DNA from: Polynucleobacter sp. MWH-Jannik1A5
GTDB taxonomy: Bacteria > Pseudomonadota > Gammaproteobacteria > Burkholderiales > Burkholderiaceae
Direction: 5' to 3'
DNA length: 64,000 bases
Assembly: GCF_018881795.1 (NCBI RefSeq)
Contig: NZ_JACVPQ010000001.1
Span: 1,336,721 to 1,400,720 of the forward strand
Shown: positions 27,150-40,651 of the stretch, in pieces
How the letters are laid out: each line of letters begins with the position of its first letter
Numbering within the stretch: position 1 is the first letter of the stretch
Made by a program: the position numbers and the translations under genes
The notes under the pieces: generated by a model
What the model was told of the DNA's origin: nothing
Database searches by the model: none
Seen by the model: only the letters and a program-made list of their open reading frames with translations

Positions 27150-28046
27150 TTAACGTAAGTCTTCTGCTTGAATCAGTAAGATTTGCTCTTCCCCAGCGGA
27201 TACTTCCATCCAGATTGCCGGAATTTGCGGGAAAGCCGTTTTAAAGTTTTCATACTCATTGCCAATCTCGAGCAAGATAGCGCCGCGCTCTGATAAGTAA
27301 TCAGGCGCTTGAGCAAGAATACGTCTGATTAAATCCATGCCATCATCGCCACCAGCTAATGCAAGCTCTGGCTCTGCATGATATTCAGCGGGAAGAGTAC
27401 TCATAGAAGCAGCATTTACATAAGGCGGGTTGCAAATAATGAGATCAAAGAGGTTATCTTCATTTGGCTCAGGTAGTGCATCCCATAAGTCCCCATTCAA
27501 TAACTCCACTTGGGAGCTCAGACCGTGACGATCAACGTTACGCGCTGCAACTGAGAGTGCAGGCATGCTGATATCGCAGGCGCTCACATGAATATCAGGG
27601 CAAGAAAGCGCCAAGAGGATTGCGAGTGAGCCATTACCGGTGCAAAGGTCTAGCGCTTTGCCATCAGCTGGTAACCAAGGCTCTAGTGAGCCATCAACGA
27701 TGAGCTCAGCAATCCAGGAGCGCGGCACAATACTTTGCTCACTGCAAAAGAATGGCACACCCATTAGCCATGCTTCGCCCAAGATATAGGCTAGTGGCTT
27801 GCGAGTAGAGATCCTGGTATCGGCAACGGCAGATGCTTTTTGCTGCTGCTCTGCAGTGATTGCATCGTCTAAATGATCTAGTGCTTCTGTTGGGCTGAGG
27901 TCTAGTTGTTTGCTAACAATCCACAGGGCTTCGCTTTGTGGATCGATTGCCCCATGGCCGTAGTGCAAATTTGCTGCTTCAAGCTTTTGTGCAATCTGAT
28001 CGATACACTGGTTCACGCTAAGGTATTGCTGAGACTCAGGGTCCAT
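27150..28046 (-). CDS. prmB: Ribosomal protein L3 N5-glutamine methyltransferase
   Basis: The 298-residue protein has a helical N-terminal domain and a Rossmann methyltransferase domain with SAM motif I ALDLCTGNGSLAI and the NPPY catalytic motif (LIICNPPYVN). The sequence at the helical domain and the length separate it from the close paralog PrmC (about 280), which is normally next to prfA; here no prfA is near. PrmB methylates a Gln in ribosomal protein L3. It follows dapE in the leftward direction by about 44 nt. Confidence 0.88.
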   Translation of the reverse strand: MDPESQQYLSVNQCIDQIAQKLEAANLHYGHGAIDPQSEALWIVSKQLDLSPTEALDHLDDAITAEQQQKASAVADTRISTRKPLAYILGEAWLMGVPFFCSEQSIVPRSWIAELIVDGSLEPWLPADGKALDLCTGNGSLAILLALSCPDIHVSACDISMPALSVAARNVDRHGLSSQVELLNGDLWDALPEPNEDNLFDLIICNPPYVNAASMSTLPAEYHAEPELALAGGDDGMDLIRRILAQAPDYLSERGAILLEIGNEYENFKTAFPQIPAIWMEVSAGEEQILLIQAEDLR

Positions 28047-28090
28047 GATGGGAAGGTTCTTTAGAAAAAAGTGAGCGCTGAGTTAATCGA

Positions 28091-29242
28091 TTAAGCGATT
28101 AACTGCTCGAGGGTCTTGCGATAGATATTTTTGAGTGGCACCACGTCATCTACAATGACACACTCATCGATCTTGTGACTGGTGGCATTCAGAGGTCCGA
28201 ATTCCACAACTTCTTTACAGATCTTGGCAATGAAGCGTCCATCGCTTGTTCCACCAGTGGTGGAGAGCTCTGTATCGATATTGGTTTCTGCTTTGATGGC
28301 CTTGCGTAATGCGCCGGCCAAGTCGCCATCACCAGTAATAAATGGGCTGCCACCCAGGACCCAATCGATTTCATAATCAAGACCAGCATCCTGCAGGATC
28401 TTCTCTAGACGCTCACGTAATTGCTCTGGCTTGCTTTCAGTAGAGAAGCGGAAATTAAAGTCGATAACGAGTTCACCAGGAATAACGTTGTTTGCGCCAG
28501 TGCCAGCGTGCACGTTAGAAATTTGGAAGCTAGTAGGCTGAAAGTATTGATTGCCTTTATCCCACTCGGTCTCTACTAATGCAGAAATCGCTGGTGCAGA
28601 AAGATGAATGGGGTTCTTGCCTAAGTGAGGGTAGGCGATATGCGCCTGAATACCTTTTACTCTGAGCTTGCCCGATAGAGAGCCACGACGACCGTTCTTA
28701 ATCATGTCGCCAAGCTGATCTACTGATGTGGGCTCACCGATGACGCAATAGTCCAAACGTTGACCGTGCTTTTGTAAACGTTCACACATGATGACTGTGC
28801 CATCATTCGCAGGACCTTCCTCATCGCTGGTGATTAAAAAGGCAATAGAGCCTCGATGATCTGGGTGCGCAGTGACAAATTCTTCCGTAGCCACTACAAA
28901 ACCAGCGAGGGAGGTTTTCATATCCGCCGCGCCACGTCCAAAGAGCATGCCGTCACGAATCGTTGGTGTAAATGGGTCGTTCGTCCATTTTTCTAATGGG
29001 CCTGTTGGCACTACATCGGTGTGTCCTGCAAACACTAAGACTTTGCCTTGATCACCAGCTTTACCTTTTTTAATCGCCCACAAGTTTGTTACCTGAAAAT
29101 TTTCAGGACCACTCACCACGCTCTCAGTATGAAAACCAAGTGCTTGAAGACGTTTTGCAATTAAATCTTGGCAGCCACCATCAGCCGGTGTTACGGAATG
29201 GCAGGCGATGAGAGCTTCGGTGAGCTCAAGGGTGGCGCTCAT
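28091..29242 (-). CDS. dapE: Succinyl-diaminopimelate desuccinylase
   Basis: The 383-residue M20-family metallohydrolase has the metal-binding [10 protein letters not shown] (about 73-82), [12 protein letters not shown], and [12 protein letters not shown] with the catalytic Glu. The dimerisation lid domain sits in the middle. It removes succinate from N-succinyl-L,L-diaminopimelate on the way to lysine and cell wall. It follows dapD by 9 nt, so both succinylase-branch genes are transcribed together. Confidence 0.96.
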   Translation of the reverse strand: MSATLELTEALIACHSVTPADGGCQDLIAKRLQALGFHTESVVSGPENFQVTNLWAIKKGKAGDQGKVLVFAGHTDVVPTGPLEKWTNDPFTPTIRDGMLFGRGAADMKTSLAGFVVATEEFVTAHPDHRGSIAFLITSDEEGPANDGTVIMCERLQKHGQRLDYCVIGEPTSVDQLGDMIKNGRRGSLSGKLRVKGIQAHIAYPHLGKNPIHLSAPAISALVETEWDKGNQYFQPTSFQISNVHAGTGANNVIPGELVIDFNFRFSTESKPEQLRERLEKILQDAGLDYEIDWVLGGSPFITGDGDLAGALRKAIKAETNIDTELSTTGGTSDGRFIAKICKEVVEFGPLNATSHKIDECVIVDDVVPLKNIYRKTLEQLIA

Positions 29243-29251
29243 AGACTTAAA

Positions 29252-30079
29252 TTAATCGCGAAGTAATTCGTTAATGGCAGTCTTTGCTCGTGTTTGGGCA
29301 TCAACCTTCTTCACGATGATTGCCGCATACAAGCTGTATTTGCCACATGCAGATGGAAGGGATCCTGGAACTACGACAGAACCTGCTGGTACGCGACCGT
29401 AGTGCACTTCACCAGTTTCACGATCATAAATCTTGGTGCTTTGACCAATATAGACGCCCATAGATAAAACAGCGTTTTCTTCGATAACTACACCTTCAAC
29501 TACTTCTGAGCGGGCGCCGATGAAGCAGTTATCTTCAATAATGACTGGGCCAGCTTGGATAGGCTCAAGAACACCGCCAATACCAACGCCACCAGAAAGG
29601 TGAACGTTTTTACCAATTTGAGCGCAAGAACCTACAGTTGCCCAGGTATCAACCATGGTGCCTTCACCTACATAGGCGCCAATATTGACGTATGAGGGCA
29701 TTAAAACGGCATTTTTGCCGATAAATGAGCCGCGGCGCGCTACGGCAGGCGGTACTACCCGGAAGCCACCAGCAGCAAAGTCGGCCGCTGTGTAGTTTTC
29801 AAACTTGCTTGGAACCTTGTCATAGAACTGGGTATATCCACCAGCGCTCATGGGTTTATTGTCTTCAAGACGAAAAGAGAGCAAAACAGCCTTCTTGACC
29901 CACTGATTAACCTCCCACTTGCCTACGTCGCGGCGCTCAGCCACGCGGATAGTGCCGGCATTCAGACCTTCTAGGACCGCATTTACGGCATTACGGACAT
30001 CCCCAGGGGCGCTATCTGGGGAGAGGTTTGCGCGGTTTTCCCAGGCTTGTTCAATGATGTTTTGTGGTGATTGGCTCAT
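29252..30079 (-). CDS. dapD: Tetrahydrodipicolinate N-succinyltransferase
   Basis: The 275-residue protein shows an N-terminal helical domain and a left-handed beta-helix of hexapeptide repeats (about 105-240; [21 protein letters not shown]). It transfers succinyl from succinyl-CoA to tetrahydrodipicolinate. Length equals that of the well-studied enzymes (274). It is the first gene of the leftward dapD-dapE-prmB run and is divergent from smc with a gap of 174 bp that should hold both promoters. Confidence 0.96.
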   Translation of the reverse strand: MSQSPQNIIEQAWENRANLSPDSAPGDVRNAVNAVLEGLNAGTIRVAERRDVGKWEVNQWVKKAVLLSFRLEDNKPMSAGGYTQFYDKVPSKFENYTAADFAAGGFRVVPPAVARRGSFIGKNAVLMPSYVNIGAYVGEGTMVDTWATVGSCAQIGKNVHLSGGVGIGGVLEPIQAGPVIIEDNCFIGARSEVVEGVVIEENAVLSMGVYIGQSTKIYDRETGEVHYGRVPAGSVVVPGSLPSACGKYSLYAAIIVKKVDAQTRAKTAINELLRD

Positions 30080-30253
30080 GCTTTTTAGTTAACTATCAGA
30101 TTGTTAAGGGATTTTGTCCCTGGGGGTAGATTTATCATTATATAGATGGGGCAAAAACACGTCTAAGCACCCTCAAGCTTGCTATCATCTTCCCACTTTA
30201 GCTTTAATTTTTACCCCTTTATTTGAACCTCTTTTTTCCCTGCAAAGTACGCC

Positions 30254-33200
30254 GTGCAACTGAAATCCATCAAACTTTCCGGCTTTAAGTCTTTCGTAGA
30301 CCCAACCCATTTTGAAATGCCTGGCCAATTGATTGGCGTTGTGGGTCCTAACGGTTGCGGAAAGTCGAACATTATTGACGCCGTTCGCTGGGTTTTAGGC
30401 GAATCCCGCGCTAGTGAATTGCGCGGTGAATCCATGCAAGACGTAATTTTTAATGGCTCAGGTTTACGCAAGCCATCTGGTCGCGCCAGTGTGGAACTCA
30501 TTTTTGACAACACTGAAGGGCGTGCTCAAGGTCAGTGGAGTGCTTTTACTGAATTAGGTATTAAACGCGTTTTAACTCGTGATGGAAATTCTAGTTACTA
30601 CGTGAATAACCAAGTGGTGCGTCGTAAAGATATTCAAGATATTTTCTTGGGCACCGGTATGGGTCCAAGAGGTTATGCGATTATTGGTCAAGGTACGATC
30701 AACCGCATTTTGGAAGCGAAGCCAGAAGAGTTGCGCGTGTTCTTGGAAGAAGCTGCTGGTGTTTCTAAATATAAAGAGCGTCGCAAAGAAACCGCATCAC
30801 GTTTAGAAGATACCGTAGAAAATTTAACTCGCGTTGAAGACATCTTGCGCGAACTTGATCAGCAGTTAACTCGCCTGGAAAAACAAGCGACTGTTGCCGA
30901 GCGTCATGCAGAACTTTCTACGCAGATGAAATCACAGCAACAACTGTTGTGGTTTGTACGTCAGACCGAGGCAGGTAAGGAACAAGAGCGTCATGCCAAT
31001 GGCATTCGCGATACCCAAGTGGGTTTGGAAGAGCAGACCGCTAAGCTCCGTCACGCTGAGGCTGAGCTCGAGACAATGCGTACTCAGCAGTACGCATTAC
31101 AAGATAAAGTTTCACAAGCACAAGGTGATTTGTACCAAACCAATTCTGATGTAAGTCAGGTTGAAGCGCAGATTCATTATGTGCAAGAAGCGCGTCAGCG
31201 TTTGCAGCAACAAACCCAAGATTTACAAGCTCAGTTACAACGTTGGACCGTGCAAGAGACTGATGCAGCGCAAGCGCAGCGTACTACTGAGCATGAGCTG
31301 TCTTTAGCTGCCGAAAAAGAGCAAACACTATTAGCAGATTTAAATGGCTTGCAAGAGCAGATGCCAGGCCGTGAAGAGGCGTATCAAAATGCTTCACGCG
31401 AACTCAATAGTGCGCGAGATGCATTGGCTTCAATTGAGCAGCGCCTTGCAAGTTTGGGTGAGCGTATTCGTTCTATGTCCGCTCAGTCTGATGAGTTGAA
31501 GGGGCGCGAAACTCGCCTCGTTGGTGAGTTTGATGGCTTACGTCGTCCTGATGCTGAAGCTTTGCAAATGGCAATTGATCGTCAAGCGATGGCTGTGCGC
31601 AAAGTCGAAGAAGCTAAAAATCGTGCTGTTGAAACTCAGCAACGCGTTCCTGCTGCAGATGAGGCACGTAATGCCGCTCAACAAAAAATTCAGGAAGCCA
31701 ATCAGGATTTGGCTCAAACTGAAGCTAAATTAACCGCATTGACTGCCTTGCAGGCTAGCGTTCAGGCGCAAGGCAAAATTGGACCTTGGCTAGAGAGCAA
31801 GGGCCTTAAGGAAAGTAAGCGTCTTTGGCAAGAGCTCAAAGTTGAGAGTGGTTGGGAGGCTGCGCTTGAGTCTGTATTGCGCGAGCGTTTGGCTGCGGTT
31901 ACCGCAAAGAGCGTTCAAGAAACATTGGCTTTAGCCAATGACGCGCCTCCAAGTCGTTTGGCGATCTTACTCACCGAAGAAATTACTCCAGCACATACAT
32001 CTGCTCCAGCGGACTTCACTCCATTGTTAAGTCGCGTTCAAAGCGCGGGTGCAGCAAGACTCACTTCAGTATTGCAAGAGTGGTTAGACAATATCTATAT
32101 TGCTAGTAGTCTCGAGGATGCTTTGCATCGTCGTGAAAAATTGCCTGCTGGCGGTGCATTTGTTACCCAACAAGGTCATTTAGTTAGCCGTGTTGGCGTG
32201 CAACTTTACGCTGCTGACTCTGAGCAGGCTGGTATGTTGGCGCGTGCGCAAGAGATGGAAAGTCTTGAGAAGCAGTTGCGTGCGCAGCAGCTCATGCAAA
32301 GCGAGCTGAAGGGTGAGTTAGACCAATGTGTTGCTAACTACCAAGCAGCGCATCAGGCTGCAGAACAAGCTCGTGAGAATGCAGAGCATGCTGTTCAAGA
32401 AGCGCATGGCTTTGAAGTAGAAAGAATGCAGTTGACTCAGGCTGAAGAGCAATACAGTCAACGTGCGGCGCAGATTCAGGGCGAGTTAGGTGAATTGCGT
32501 CAGCAAATGGAGCAATTAGCCCAGACTCAAGAGCAGTCGGCTGCTGAGTTACTTGAGTCAGAAGAATCAAAACAGGGCTTACAAGAAGCCTTGCAGGTTG
32601 CACAAGAGAAGTTGGAGCGTTCTACCGAAGAACGCGATCGTTTACGTGAATCTTTGCGTGCCGCTGAAATGGCCGCACAAGAAGCAGCTTTTGCTACACG
32701 CTCTTTGCAGCAACGTATTGCTGATTTGCAACGTGATCAAAGTACTGCGCGTACTCAGATCATGGAGATCCAAGATAAGCATGATGCCGCTGCTCAAGAA
32801 CTCGAAACTTTGAGTGATGAAGAGGCGCAAGATAAATTACAGGGCTTATTGCTAGCGCGCAGTGCACGCGAAGCGGCTTTAGCGAATGCTCGCACCGAAC
32901 AAGATGCTTTACTCCATCAATTGCGGGAAGCGGATGAGTCTCGCATGCAAGTGGAGCGTAGTTTGCAACCAATGCGTGACAAAGTGGTGGATCTGCAATT
33001 GCGTGAACAAGCTGCACGTTTGAACTTTGAGCAATTTGCTACTTTGTTGTCTGATGCTGAGGCTGACCTAACTGCACTTGAGGCAAGTTTTAGCCCTGAT
33101 TTGAAGGTAGGCGCATTGCAAAGTGAAGTAAATCGTCTAAATACTGAGATTCAGTCTTTAGGCCCAGTCAATATGGCCGCCTTAGATGAGCTGTCTAGTT

Positions 33201-33775
33201 CTCGTGAGCGTAAACAGTTCTTAGATGCACAATCTGCCGACTTAAATGAAGCGATGCAGACTTTGACGGATGCGATTGCCAAGATTGATGCAGAGACCCG
33301 TGATTTATTGCAAGGCACCTTCGATCAAGTTAACGGCCATTTTGGAAAACTGTTCCCTGAATTGTTCGGTGGCGGTCATGCTGAATTAGTGATGACAGGT
33401 GAAGAGATTTTGGATTCCGGTGTTCAGGTGATGGCGCAGCCTCCTGGCAAGAAAAACAGCTCTATTTACCTCCTGTCTGGTGGTGAAAAGGCGTTGACTG
33501 CAATTGCTTTAGTGTTCTCACTCTTCCTCTTGAACCCAGCTCCATTCTGTTTGCTAGATGAGGTAGATGCACCGTTGGATGATGCAAATACCTTGCGTTA
33601 TGCAAATCTAGTGGCCAAAATGTCAGATAAGACACAGTTTTTGTTTATCTCACACAATAAGATCACTATGGAAATCGCTCATCAGTTAATTGGTGTCACG
33701 ATGCAAGAGCAGGGTGTATCCCGCATTGTTGCGGTGGATATTTCTTCTGCGGTATCAATGGTAGAGGCTGCTTAA
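30254..33775 (+). CDS. smc: Chromosome segregation protein SMC
   Basis: This is an 1173-residue protein with Walker A GPNGCGKSN (31-39) in the N-terminal head, long coiled coils rich in Gln/Glu/Ala, a hinge at about 505-640 and the C-terminal head with signature LLSGGEKALTAIAL and Walker B CLLDEVDAPLDDAN. It organises and condenses the chromosome as an ATP-driven dimer. The start is GTG at 30254. The smc-zipA-ligA order is typical of betaproteobacteria. scpA and scpB are not in this window. Confidence 0.96.
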   Translation: MQLKSIKLSGFKSFVDPTHFEMPGQLIGVVGPNGCGKSNIIDAVRWVLGESRASELRGESMQDVIFNGSGLRKPSGRASVELIFDNTEGRAQGQWSAFTELGIKRVLTRDGNSSYYVNNQVVRRKDIQDIFLGTGMGPRGYAIIGQGTINRILEAKPEELRVFLEEAAGVSKYKERRKETASRLEDTVENLTRVEDILRELDQQLTRLEKQATVAERHAELSTQMKSQQQLLWFVRQTEAGKEQERHANGIRDTQVGLEEQTAKLRHAEAELETMRTQQYALQDKVSQAQGDLYQTNSDVSQVEAQIHYVQEARQRLQQQTQDLQAQLQRWTVQETDAAQAQRTTEHELSLAAEKEQTLLADLNGLQEQMPGREEAYQNASRELNSARDALASIEQRLASLGERIRSMSAQSDELKGRETRLVGEFDGLRRPDAEALQMAIDRQAMAVRKVEEAKNRAVETQQRVPAADEARNAAQQKIQEANQDLAQTEAKLTALTALQASVQAQGKIGPWLESKGLKESKRLWQELKVESGWEAALESVLRERLAAVTAKSVQETLALANDAPPSRLAILLTEEITPAHTSAPADFTPLLSRVQSAGAARLTSVLQEWLDNIYIASSLEDALHRREKLPAGGAFVTQQGHLVSRVGVQLYAADSEQAGMLARAQEMESLEKQLRAQQLMQSELKGELDQCVANYQAAHQAAEQARENAEHAVQEAHGFEVERMQLTQAEEQYSQRAAQIQGELGELRQQMEQLAQTQEQSAAELLESEESKQGLQEALQVAQEKLERSTEERDRLRESLRAAEMAAQEAAFATRSLQQRIADLQRDQSTARTQIMEIQDKHDAAAQELETLSDEEAQDKLQGLLLARSAREAALANARTEQDALLHQLREADESRMQVERSLQPMRDKVVDLQLREQAARLNFEQFATLLSDAEADLTALEASFSPDLKVGALQSEVNRLNTEIQSLGPVNMAALDELSSSRERKQFLDAQSADLNEAMQTLTDAIAKIDAETRDLLQGTFDQVNGHFGKLFPELFGGGHAELVMTGEEILDSGVQVMAQPPGKKNSSIYLLSGGEKALTAIALVFSLFLLNPAPFCLLDEVDAPLDDANTLRYANLVAKMSDKTQFLFISHNKITMEIAHQLIGVTMQEQGVSRIVAVDISSAVSMVEAA

Positions 33776-34846
33776 ATGTATGTAGAACAAATCATGACGA
33801 TGTTGGGCTTGTCTGATTTGCAATTGGCATTGGCTGTTATTGGTTTATTAATACTGATAGCTGTCGCTATTCTGAACATTAAGTACGCTCGTGCACGTCG
33901 CAAAGCTAAAGAAAATGAATATGCTTTGGATGATCGTTTTTCGCGTGAGCCTAGCTTTACCCAAGGTTTTGCAGACGCCGATATCTCTGGTAGAGCAGAG
34001 CCAAGTTTTGGTGAGGCCTTAACCACAATCTCCGCCCCAGAAAAGTTCGCAATTGATCCGCGTATCGATTGCGTGATTACATTGCGTTTTGATGAGGCTA
34101 TTAGTGGCTCTGAAATACTGGCAGAAATTAATGCCTGGACTGATCTTGAAGCTCAATCTACTGCGCGTTGGATGTGCGAAGGTTTAAATGCTGATATTGA
34201 TGCAGCGGAAGATTGGGAAGAGTTAAGTCCCGAAGGGTCGTATTCAGAATTGCAGTTAGCTATACAGTTAGCTAGTCGCAAAGGTCCGATTGGTGTTTTG
34301 GAATTATCTGATTTCTGTTCTCGTACTCAAGCACTCGCTGAGACTTTGGGTTCGCAAATTGATATGCCTAGCGTTAGCACCATGCTGGAAAGCGCTAAAG
34401 AATTAGATGTGATGGCTGCGGAGAGTGATATTCAATTGAGTATCAATGTACTGTTTGATGAGCCATGCCCTTGGGGTAACTTCGATGCGCTCATGCGCCA
34501 ACGGGGTTTCAAGCTATCGCGTAATGGACGTCAATATGAATATCTCAGTAAAGGCGTAGTACTTTTCAATAGCGCCGATTTGGACCCGAATAAATCAGTG
34601 ACCCAAGTCACTCTTCTGCTAGAGGTTCCTTTAGTTTCTCAAGAAGAGCGCGCCTTTGAAAGAATGCTCTCTGAAGGTATTGAACTTGCACAGGCCGCTC
34701 ATGGCCGCTTAGTAGATGACAATGGCATTAACTTGAGTGAAGCTGCGGTGATTAGTATCCGCCAGCACCTTGATATCCTCTATGCCAATCTTGAGAAATC
34801 CGGCATTTCTGCTGGATCTTCTGCTGCCAGCAGACTCTTTAGCTAG
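33776..34846 (+). CDS. zipA: Cell division protein ZipA
   Basis: The 356-residue protein has an N-terminal membrane anchor (about 15-35; LALAVIGLLILIAVAIL), a charged linker and a C-terminal FtsZ-binding domain (about 210-345), the ZipA plan. It tethers FtsZ to the inner membrane during division. The start is immediately after the smc stop (33775/33776). A second in-frame ATG at 33794 is possible. The C-terminal domain is divergent, but position between smc and ligA supports the call. Confidence 0.85.
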   Translation: MYVEQIMTMLGLSDLQLALAVIGLLILIAVAILNIKYARARRKAKENEYALDDRFSREPSFTQGFADADISGRAEPSFGEALTTISAPEKFAIDPRIDCVITLRFDEAISGSEILAEINAWTDLEAQSTARWMCEGLNADIDAAEDWEELSPEGSYSELQLAIQLASRKGPIGVLELSDFCSRTQALAETLGSQIDMPSVSTMLESAKELDVMAAESDIQLSINVLFDEPCPWGNFDALMRQRGFKLSRNGRQYEYLSKGVVLFNSADLDPNKSVTQVTLLLEVPLVSQEERAFERMLSEGIELAQAAHGRLVDDNGINLSEAAVISIRQHLDILYANLEKSGISAGSSAASRLFS

Positions 34847-36874
<2,028 letters not shown>

Positions 36875-37010
36875 TAACTCCTTAACCAAAGTTTCGAGAG
36901 AGATGGAGATATTTTTTATATCCACGTATCCCTAAAATTAAATGATAGTGGTTGGGTAACTCTTTATATGTATTATAGTTATAGTAATAAAATCAATTAT
37001 CTAAAATGAT

Positions 37011-37931
37011 ATGAATTCATCCAGCAAAGCGATAGACTGTTTATTACCGATTACATTGGATGATGGAATCAAACTCTCAGCTACGGTTGCGAGAGAGATT
37101 GGCGAAGAGCTAGCTGGGACTTACTGTTTTGCTGAGCCCTATCCTCACATAGTTATCGATAATTTTTTACCAAATGATTTTGCGGAAAAAATATTAGCCA
37201 ATTTCCCTGTTCATCCTCTAGATAGCGATGTAATGCATGAGGGTCACTATGCTGGGCACCATAAGAGGCAAATTTTTCCTAATGATTGCAATGAATTTGT
37301 AAGGAGGGCTTTTGACTTTTTTAATTCAGCACCATTCCTACAATTCTTGGAGGGTATAACTACCATTAGTGGAATTATTCCTGACCCCTATTTTGCTGGT
37401 GGTGGCTTTCATGAAACCTCTAGAGGTGGTCAGCTTGGGATTCATGCTGATTTTCGCGTAAATGAGCAACTGCATTTAAATAGAAGATTAAATGTACTCA
37501 TTTATCTTAATAAGGACTGGGACGAGGAATATGGTGGCCAGTTAGAGATTTGGGATAGGAGCATGAAGAACAAAGTTAATTCAGTCTCTCCTATTTTCAA
37601 CCGATGTGTGATATTTAATACAGATGCGGATTCCTACCACGGCCATCCAGATCCGCTTACCACCCCAGACCATATTAAACGTAGGTCTATTGCACTTTAC
37701 TATTACACTGCCTCTAAAAAAGTTTATGAAGAGTTGCCTACTCATTCAACCATGTATGCCGCTAGACCTTCTGATGGGCCCGAGATCAGAAAGCAAGTTT
37801 TTGCTTTTAATGCACAAAACTACAAAAAAGATTGGGTTCCGCCAGTAGTTTTGCATCCCAAATTATTATTGCCACCATTTATTTATAGGCATATAAAGTT
37901 GGCTTTAAATTATCTAAAGGGCAAGCGATAA
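37011..37931 (+). CDS. 2-oxoglutarate/Fe(II)-dependent oxygenase (prolyl 4-hydroxylase-like)
   Basis: The 306-residue protein has the double-stranded beta-helix motif of this superfamily: iron ligands His145 and Asp147 in GIHADF, a distal His210 in SYHGHP and the 2-oxoglutarate-binding Arg near 225 (KRRSIALYYY). The layout is that of the P4Hc/2OG-FeII_Oxy_3 group, which hydroxylates protein or sugar-linked residues; the substrate here is unknown. The gene is a single transcription unit with its own terminator, lies between ligA and glnD, has AT-rich flanks and no clear Shine-Dalgarno. These facts suggest a gene gained by transfer (inference). The C-terminal 60 residues are not typical of the minimal domain. 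Confidence 0.85.
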   Translation: MNSSSKAIDCLLPITLDDGIKLSATVAREIGEELAGTYCFAEPYPHIVIDNFLPNDFAEKILANFPVHPLDSDVMHEGHYAGHHKRQIFPNDCNEFVRRAFDFFNSAPFLQFLEGITTISGIIPDPYFAGGGFHETSRGGQLGIHADFRVNEQLHLNRRLNVLIYLNKDWDEEYGGQLEIWDRSMKNKVNSVSPIFNRCVIFNTDADSYHGHPDPLTTPDHIKRRSIALYYYTASKKVYEELPTHSTMYAARPSDGPEIRKQVFAFNAQNYKKDWVPPVVLHPKLLLPPFIYRHIKLALNYLKGKR

Positions 37932-37994
37932 TTCTTAGGGTTGATGATATTAATTCTCTATACCCCACTAGCGCTATTGATCTTTGTTTGAGAT

Positions 37995-38020
37995 AAAAAA
38001 CCCACTTCGGTGGGTTTTTT
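37995..38020 (+). terminator. Terminator after the 2OG-Fe(II) oxygenase gene
   Basis: AAAAAACCCAC and GTGGGTTTTTT pair around a TTCG tetraloop. With A-run and T-run it may also stop leftward glnD transcripts. Confidence 0.92.
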
Positions 38021-38050
38021 ATCCATAGATAATTAATTAGAGTTATTTAT

Positions 38051-40648
38051 TCAAGCCCCTAAAGCCTCAAGTAACTCTGTCTCTAATTGAATCTGTAACT
38101 TAGGGTTCTTACCCAAGTTAGCAGCATCAAGAAGCAGTACGTCTTCCACTCGCTCTCCTAGAGTATTAATTCTGGCGGTATGAATCGATACCTGATGCTT
38201 CGCTAACACTCTGGAGATGGTATAGAGCAAACCAGTGCGGTCACTAGCAGATAGCGCCAGTGTGTAATATCGACCGCGGTCATCTGGAACCATATGCACG
38301 CGCGGCTGAATAGGGAAGGTACGTGATTGTCTTGAAAGACGACCCATACTGGGCGCTGGCAGAGGTTCACTATTAGTTAGTGCTGCCGTAAGCTCAAACT
38401 CCACCAACTGAATAATGTCGCGATAACTACCGCCTTCATCTACTAAGTTGCTACCGGAGATTTGGAAGCTATCTAATGCATAGCCATGACGTGTAGTGTG
38501 AATACGCGCATCCCAAATAGAGAAACCATGTCTCTCAAAGTAGGCGCAGATTCTGGCAAAGAGATCTTCTTGGTCCTTTACATAGACTGCTACTTGCAGT
38601 CCTTCACCAATGGGAGAAAGTCTAGCTCTGACAATTGACTGCTCGCTATTTACTTTATTAAACAAGTGTCTTGTAAGCCAAGCAATATCAGAAGAGTCTT
38701 GCCTTAAGAAGAAGGCTACATCCAATTGCTTCCAGAATTCCTCATAAGCATCATCGTTAATGCCGTAGAGACGAAGCTTTGCTTTGGATTCTTCTTGATG
38801 TTGGGCTAACTCTGAGGAGGCATCTGGTTTTGCACCGCCCAATACCCTGAGTGTTGCGCGATACAGATCTTCTAGGAGTTTGCCCTTCCAGGCATTCCAT
38901 ACTTTAGGACTGGTGCCGCGGACATCGGCGACCGTCAGTAGATAAAGTGCAGTCAGGTGACGCTCATCCCCCATCTTCTTGGCAAAGGCTTTGACTACAT
39001 CAGGATCCGTAATATCTTGCTTTTGCGCAACTTGACTCATGTAGAGATGCTCTGCCACCAACCAAACGAGTAACTCAGTATCTTTTTTATCCAAGCCGTG
39101 GTCTTTGGCAAACTTACGCATATCTGCTTTACCTAGCTGCGAGTGATCGCCACCACGACCTTTGGCAATGTCATGAAATAGGGCTGCAATTACCAATAAC
39201 CAAGGTTTCTCAAAGTGAGCAATGAGGCTGCTACAGAAAGGGAACTCATGTGTATGTTCAATCACCATGAAGCGACGCACATTACGTAGCACCATGAGGA
39301 TGTGTTGGTCAACCGTATACACATGAAATAAGTCATGCTGCATCTGCCCAACAATCTTTCTGAAGGCTGGAAGGTAACGTCCTAGTACGCTGCTGCGATT
39401 CATCAGGTGGAAAGCACGGCTTACACCTTCAGGCTGCTTCAAGATCTCCATAAAAAGCGCGCGATTAATTGGGTCCTTGCGCCATTTGCTATCCATCTTG
39501 GTTCGAGCGTTGTAGAGTGCCCTGAAGATAGTCGCAGACAAGCTCTTTACATTAGATGTTTGAGCAAACACTAAGAAAGTTCTCAGTATCTGTTCTGGGT
39601 GTTTCTGATAGAGCTGAGGATCGGTGATGTCTAATACCCCTTGGCGCTCAATAAAGTATTCATTACCTTCGCCGGGAATCGGATGCGTGGTTTTGGACTC
39701 TTGCGGAAAGAGTAGGGCCTCAATGTTTTGTAGCAGAACATCATTTAATTGGGTTACTGCTTTAGCAGCCCAATAGTAGCGGCGCATGATTGCTTCACTT
39801 GCTCGTCTTGACGTATCTTCTCTAATTCCCATGGATGCTGCAAGCGCTGCTTGCAAGTCAAAAGCGAGGACCTCTTGTCTACGCCCTGCCAGCAAATGTA
39901 AATTAGCGCGCAGAGTTTCTAGGAAGCGTTGATTACGGTTGAGTTCAGTCAGCTCGCGTTGTGTAACAAGGCCAGCTTCATTGAGATCCTTGAAGGTCTT
40001 GCCTAATAGCGCCGCCTTACTTACCCAAGAAATGACATGTAAGTCACGCAAACCGCCAGGACTTTCTTTGCAGTTAGGCTCCAAAGAGTAAGGAGTGTTT
40101 TGATATTTGTAATGACGCTGAATCTGCTCTGCTTGCTTGGCCTGAAAGAATGCCTTTGGATCCATGGCTGCTTCAAAGGCTTTTGCAAAGTCTTTGTATA
40201 GTTGTTTATTGCCACACAGGAATCGCGATTCTAAAAGTGATGTGCGCACAGTGACATCTTGCTCAGATTCAGACATGCATTCCGCAGTGTTCCGTACTGA
40301 AGAGCCTATCTCAAGCCCCATATCCCAGCAGCTGGCAATAAATTGCTCAACCTGCTTGGATAAAGCAAGAGCTTGTTTTTCTTCAGCGGGGAGCAGAATG
40401 AGAATATCAATATCGGAGTGGGGAAATAAGGCATTTCTTCCATAACCGCCAACGGCAATTAAGGCGGCTTCATTTTTTAAGCCACAGCCATTCCAGAGAT
40501 GGGCGAGTATTTGATCGCTCATCTTAGTAAGTTGTTTGGTTAACTTACCTACTGACTGTGTTTTTCTAAACTCGTCGTAAGCAACTTCGCGAGCTGCGCG
40601 CAGGCTAGCTGCATCAGTAATATTGCTAGCCAGCTGCTGCTTGCTCAT
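38051..40648 (-). CDS. glnD: Bifunctional PII uridylyltransferase/uridylyl-removing enzyme
   Basis: The 865-residue protein has a nucleotidyltransferase domain with [19 protein letters not shown] (about 67-85), an HD domain ([15 protein letters not shown], around 500) and two C-terminal ACT domains (about 690-780 and 800-865). It senses glutamine and modifies the PII proteins to set nitrogen metabolism. It follows map by 3 nt on the reverse strand, an order seen in many proteobacteria. Confidence 0.96.
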   Translation of the reverse strand: MSKQQLASNITDAASLRAAREVAYDEFRKTQSVGKLTKQLTKMSDQILAHLWNGCGLKNEAALIAVGGYGRNALFPHSDIDILILLPAEEKQALALSKQVEQFIASCWDMGLEIGSSVRNTAECMSESEQDVTVRTSLLESRFLCGNKQLYKDFAKAFEAAMDPKAFFQAKQAEQIQRHYKYQNTPYSLEPNCKESPGGLRDLHVISWVSKAALLGKTFKDLNEAGLVTQRELTELNRNQRFLETLRANLHLLAGRRQEVLAFDLQAALAASMGIREDTSRRASEAIMRRYYWAAKAVTQLNDVLLQNIEALLFPQESKTTHPIPGEGNEYFIERQGVLDITDPQLYQKHPEQILRTFLVFAQTSNVKSLSATIFRALYNARTKMDSKWRKDPINRALFMEILKQPEGVSRAFHLMNRSSVLGRYLPAFRKIVGQMQHDLFHVYTVDQHILMVLRNVRRFMVIEHTHEFPFCSSLIAHFEKPWLLVIAALFHDIAKGRGGDHSQLGKADMRKFAKDHGLDKKDTELLVWLVAEHLYMSQVAQKQDITDPDVVKAFAKKMGDERHLTALYLLTVADVRGTSPKVWNAWKGKLLEDLYRATLRVLGGAKPDASSELAQHQEESKAKLRLYGINDDAYEEFWKQLDVAFFLRQDSSDIAWLTRHLFNKVNSEQSIVRARLSPIGEGLQVAVYVKDQEDLFARICAYFERHGFSIWDARIHTTRHGYALDSFQISGSNLVDEGGSYRDIIQLVEFELTAALTNSEPLPAPSMGRLSRQSRTFPIQPRVHMVPDDRGRYYTLALSASDRTGLLYTISRVLAKHQVSIHTARINTLGERVEDVLLLDAANLGKNPKLQIQLETELLEALGA

Positions 40649-40651
40649 AAC

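Noticed and set aside
36900..36945. Weak inverted repeat GGAGATAT/ATATCC after ligA as terminator
   Set aside because: The stem is imperfect and has no T-run.
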